From the NCBI RefSeq assembly GCF_001638985.1, contig NW_017265137.1, forward strand, positions 771,054 to 835,053: a stretch of 64,000 bases of DNA, in the 5' to 3' direction. This DNA is from Phycomyces blakesleeanus NRRL 1555(-). Taxonomy: Eukaryota > Mucoromycota > Mucoromycetes > Mucorales > Phycomycetaceae. A program made the position numbers and the translations under genes. The notes beneath the pieces are model-generated. The model worked only from the letters and a program-made list of their open reading frames with translations, ran no database searches and was not told where the DNA came from. Below, piece by piece: positions 59,560 through 64,000 of the stretch. Within the stretch, counting starts at the first letter, position 1; each line of letters opens with the position of its first letter.

Positions 59560-61302
59560 GAATCAAAAAAGAAGACGTTACAAAATGAAAGGCAAAGAAG
59601 AAGTAGAAGAAGTAAAAAGTAAAGAAAAATAAATAAGAGACAAGAAATGAGAGAAAGAAAGAAAAAAGGAAAATATGTAAAGGTAAAAAAAAAATTAAAA
59701 AAAAATTAAAGGAGAGAAGAGAGAAAGACAGAAGAGATAGAGAAAGAAAGAAAGAAAAAAAAGGAAGAAAGAAAGAGAGAGAGAGAGAAATGAACCAAAG
59801 ACAAGACAAGCAAAGGTCAAACTAAGCGATCAAATGATGATTGGATTTTTTTTTTATTTTATTTTATTTTAATTTTTTTTTTTTGGCTTCTGCAAAATCA
59901 TATTGGGAAGTCTACAACGAGGTATTGGGTTTAAATTTCTTGTCTCTTAAGTACAACATTGATCTTCACCCGCCAAATTGGCACAAAGGTTTGCTTTTTT
60001 TGCGCCTTTTATTATACATTTATTTGCGACATCCTTTCATTTACAGTAGGCGCTCTAAGTATTGCGTTTGTTGATGCAATATTGAAAAAAGTTCTAAACT
60101 TACTACTGCTAATACAACACTAAGATTTATTAACATCAAAGCTCATGTATAAAAGATGAGTAATTCGGAATAAAGAAGTATATTCCAACCGCAAACGAAC
60201 ATGTCCTAGTTACTCCTATGACTCTGCGACTTGGAAATATCAATCTAACCGACGGCATATAAGGTTATTTAATTGGATATAACGGGCTGTAGTACAAAAA
60301 ACACTAGTCTGTGATTTATCTATACTTGTGTCAAGAACCTGCAGTGATGATAAACTTACCCAAACTATACTAATAATAATTCTAATACTTTACTGCTTAT
60401 AGATATAAAAAAAATTATTACTTTGTACAAAGAATACACACACAATATATTCTCTAATATAACGTTATGATTATGATTTTGATACCATCAATATTAAGCT
60501 TAGATATGCTTGCAAGCACACACACACACATACATACATTAATAGAAATATCTTGTTAATGATATTACTCCCCTTTATCTTCTCTCCCTTCCATTGCCTT
60601 CTCTTCTCTTCATTTTCCCCTTGATTTTCACTCAACTATATACTTCGACAGCTCTATAATATAATACAATTTACCTGTAGCATTGCATATAAATTTATTA
60701 TTACATATATCTTTATTCGATGAACAAAAACAGCCAACTGATTGATTAGGAAATAGGTAGTTTATAAAACATAGTGCTAAAAATAAATATTCTCTTCTTT
60801 CTACCAAAAATAAAATAATAATAATAATAATAATGAGTTTGAAGGTTAAAGAACTTCTTTAAAGTTACAAATAAAGTGGGTGGCTGGGATGATCGGAGTG
60901 ATACACATAAGAAAGGCGGGGCTTGTATAGCATCATCAAAAAACTGTACCTAGAGAAAATGAAATGTAATATATATATATATATACATACATATATAATC
61001 GACATTATGTATTCAACCATTATTTGACAATGCACTATATTACCAGTAGAACAGCTAAACATATGGTGCTTATATATGATCTTTATTTTTGTCAATTGCT
61101 TATTCCTAAAGCTACCACAATATCAGAAACATATACATATTTTTTTAAAAGCTGTGACGCCTTTGAGCCACCCATTCAACCCAAACCAACCCAAACCAAT
61201 AAAATTAAAAAAAAATAAAAATAATAAAAAATAAATCCATCTTCTTGTTCCGCTCTTTTCACTCTTTGCATACCACAACCCAACGTGGCCCAATCGCTCA
61301 CC
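59560..61302. other. Divergent intergenic region SSD1 / MCM6
   Basis: A long pyrimidine-rich tract on the minus strand (59560-59800) belongs to the SSD1 upstream region. The rest is AT-rich, with (CA)n near 60515 and (TAA)n near 60815. Frames near 59841-60074 are short and without domains. No gene supported. Confidence 0.5.

Positions 61303-64000
<2,698 letters not shown>

Overview
The window looks like nuclear DNA from an early-diverging fungus, most likely Mucoromycota. The evidence is AT-rich spacers full of (AT)n, (TAA)n and (CT)n runs, intron-dense genes with short GT-AG introns, pyrimidine tracts before start codons, and clearly fungal proteins (SSD1, a ZIP4/SPO22-type protein, a mitochondrial PP2C, a KDZ transposon relic). 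The species cannot be fixed from the sequence alone.

Layout. 1-1.5 kb: 3' part of a minus-strand cell-surface membrane protein. 1.5-4.85 kb: gene-poor. 4.85-8 kb: a small unknown protein and a pseudokinase-like protein. 9.7-15 kb: three minus-strand genes, namely a coiled-coil protein, a mitochondrial PP2C phosphatase (PTC6/AUP1-like, 9 exons reconstructed) and mitochondrial ribosomal protein uL11m. 15.5-25.6 kb: three plus-strand genes, namely a ZIP4/SPO22/TEX11-like meiotic TPR protein with many small exons, a 49-residue B12D/NDUFA4-type protein, and an Ime2/RCK/MAK-type kinase with a TDY activation loop. 25.6-32.7 kb: mostly gene-free, with a two-finger C2H2 fragment, a terminal-repeat palindrome and a small ORF. 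32.8-38.2 kb: MSH6 on the minus strand. 38.2-52.3 kb: a repeat-rich desert with a dead KDZ transposase gene, a 451-bp foldback/TIR element, a tRNA-like sequence, a strongly diverged 28S rRNA segment, a small GPI-type surface protein and a GC-rich island. 52.4-64 kb: housekeeping genes, namely glycyl-tRNA synthetase (plus), SSD1 (minus) and the 5' part of MCM6 (plus, cut by the window end).

Functionally the window mixes genome maintenance (MSH6, MCM6), meiosis (ZIP4-like and Ime2-like as near neighbours), translation and mitochondria (GlyRS, uL11m, PTC6, B12D-like) and cell surface (SSD1, two surface proteins). Nothing suggests a metabolic cluster or a defence system. The most unusual signals are non-coding. 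About thirteen exact T-run/A-run palindromes (TnAn) recur across the window, several of them 20-40 nt upstream of start codons. There are also a diverged LSU rRNA segment, a 24-G homopolymer and nested inverted repeats. Exon boundaries were set by eye from splice signals and reading-frame continuity. They are firm for most genes but only approximate inside the ZIP4-like gene and MSH6.
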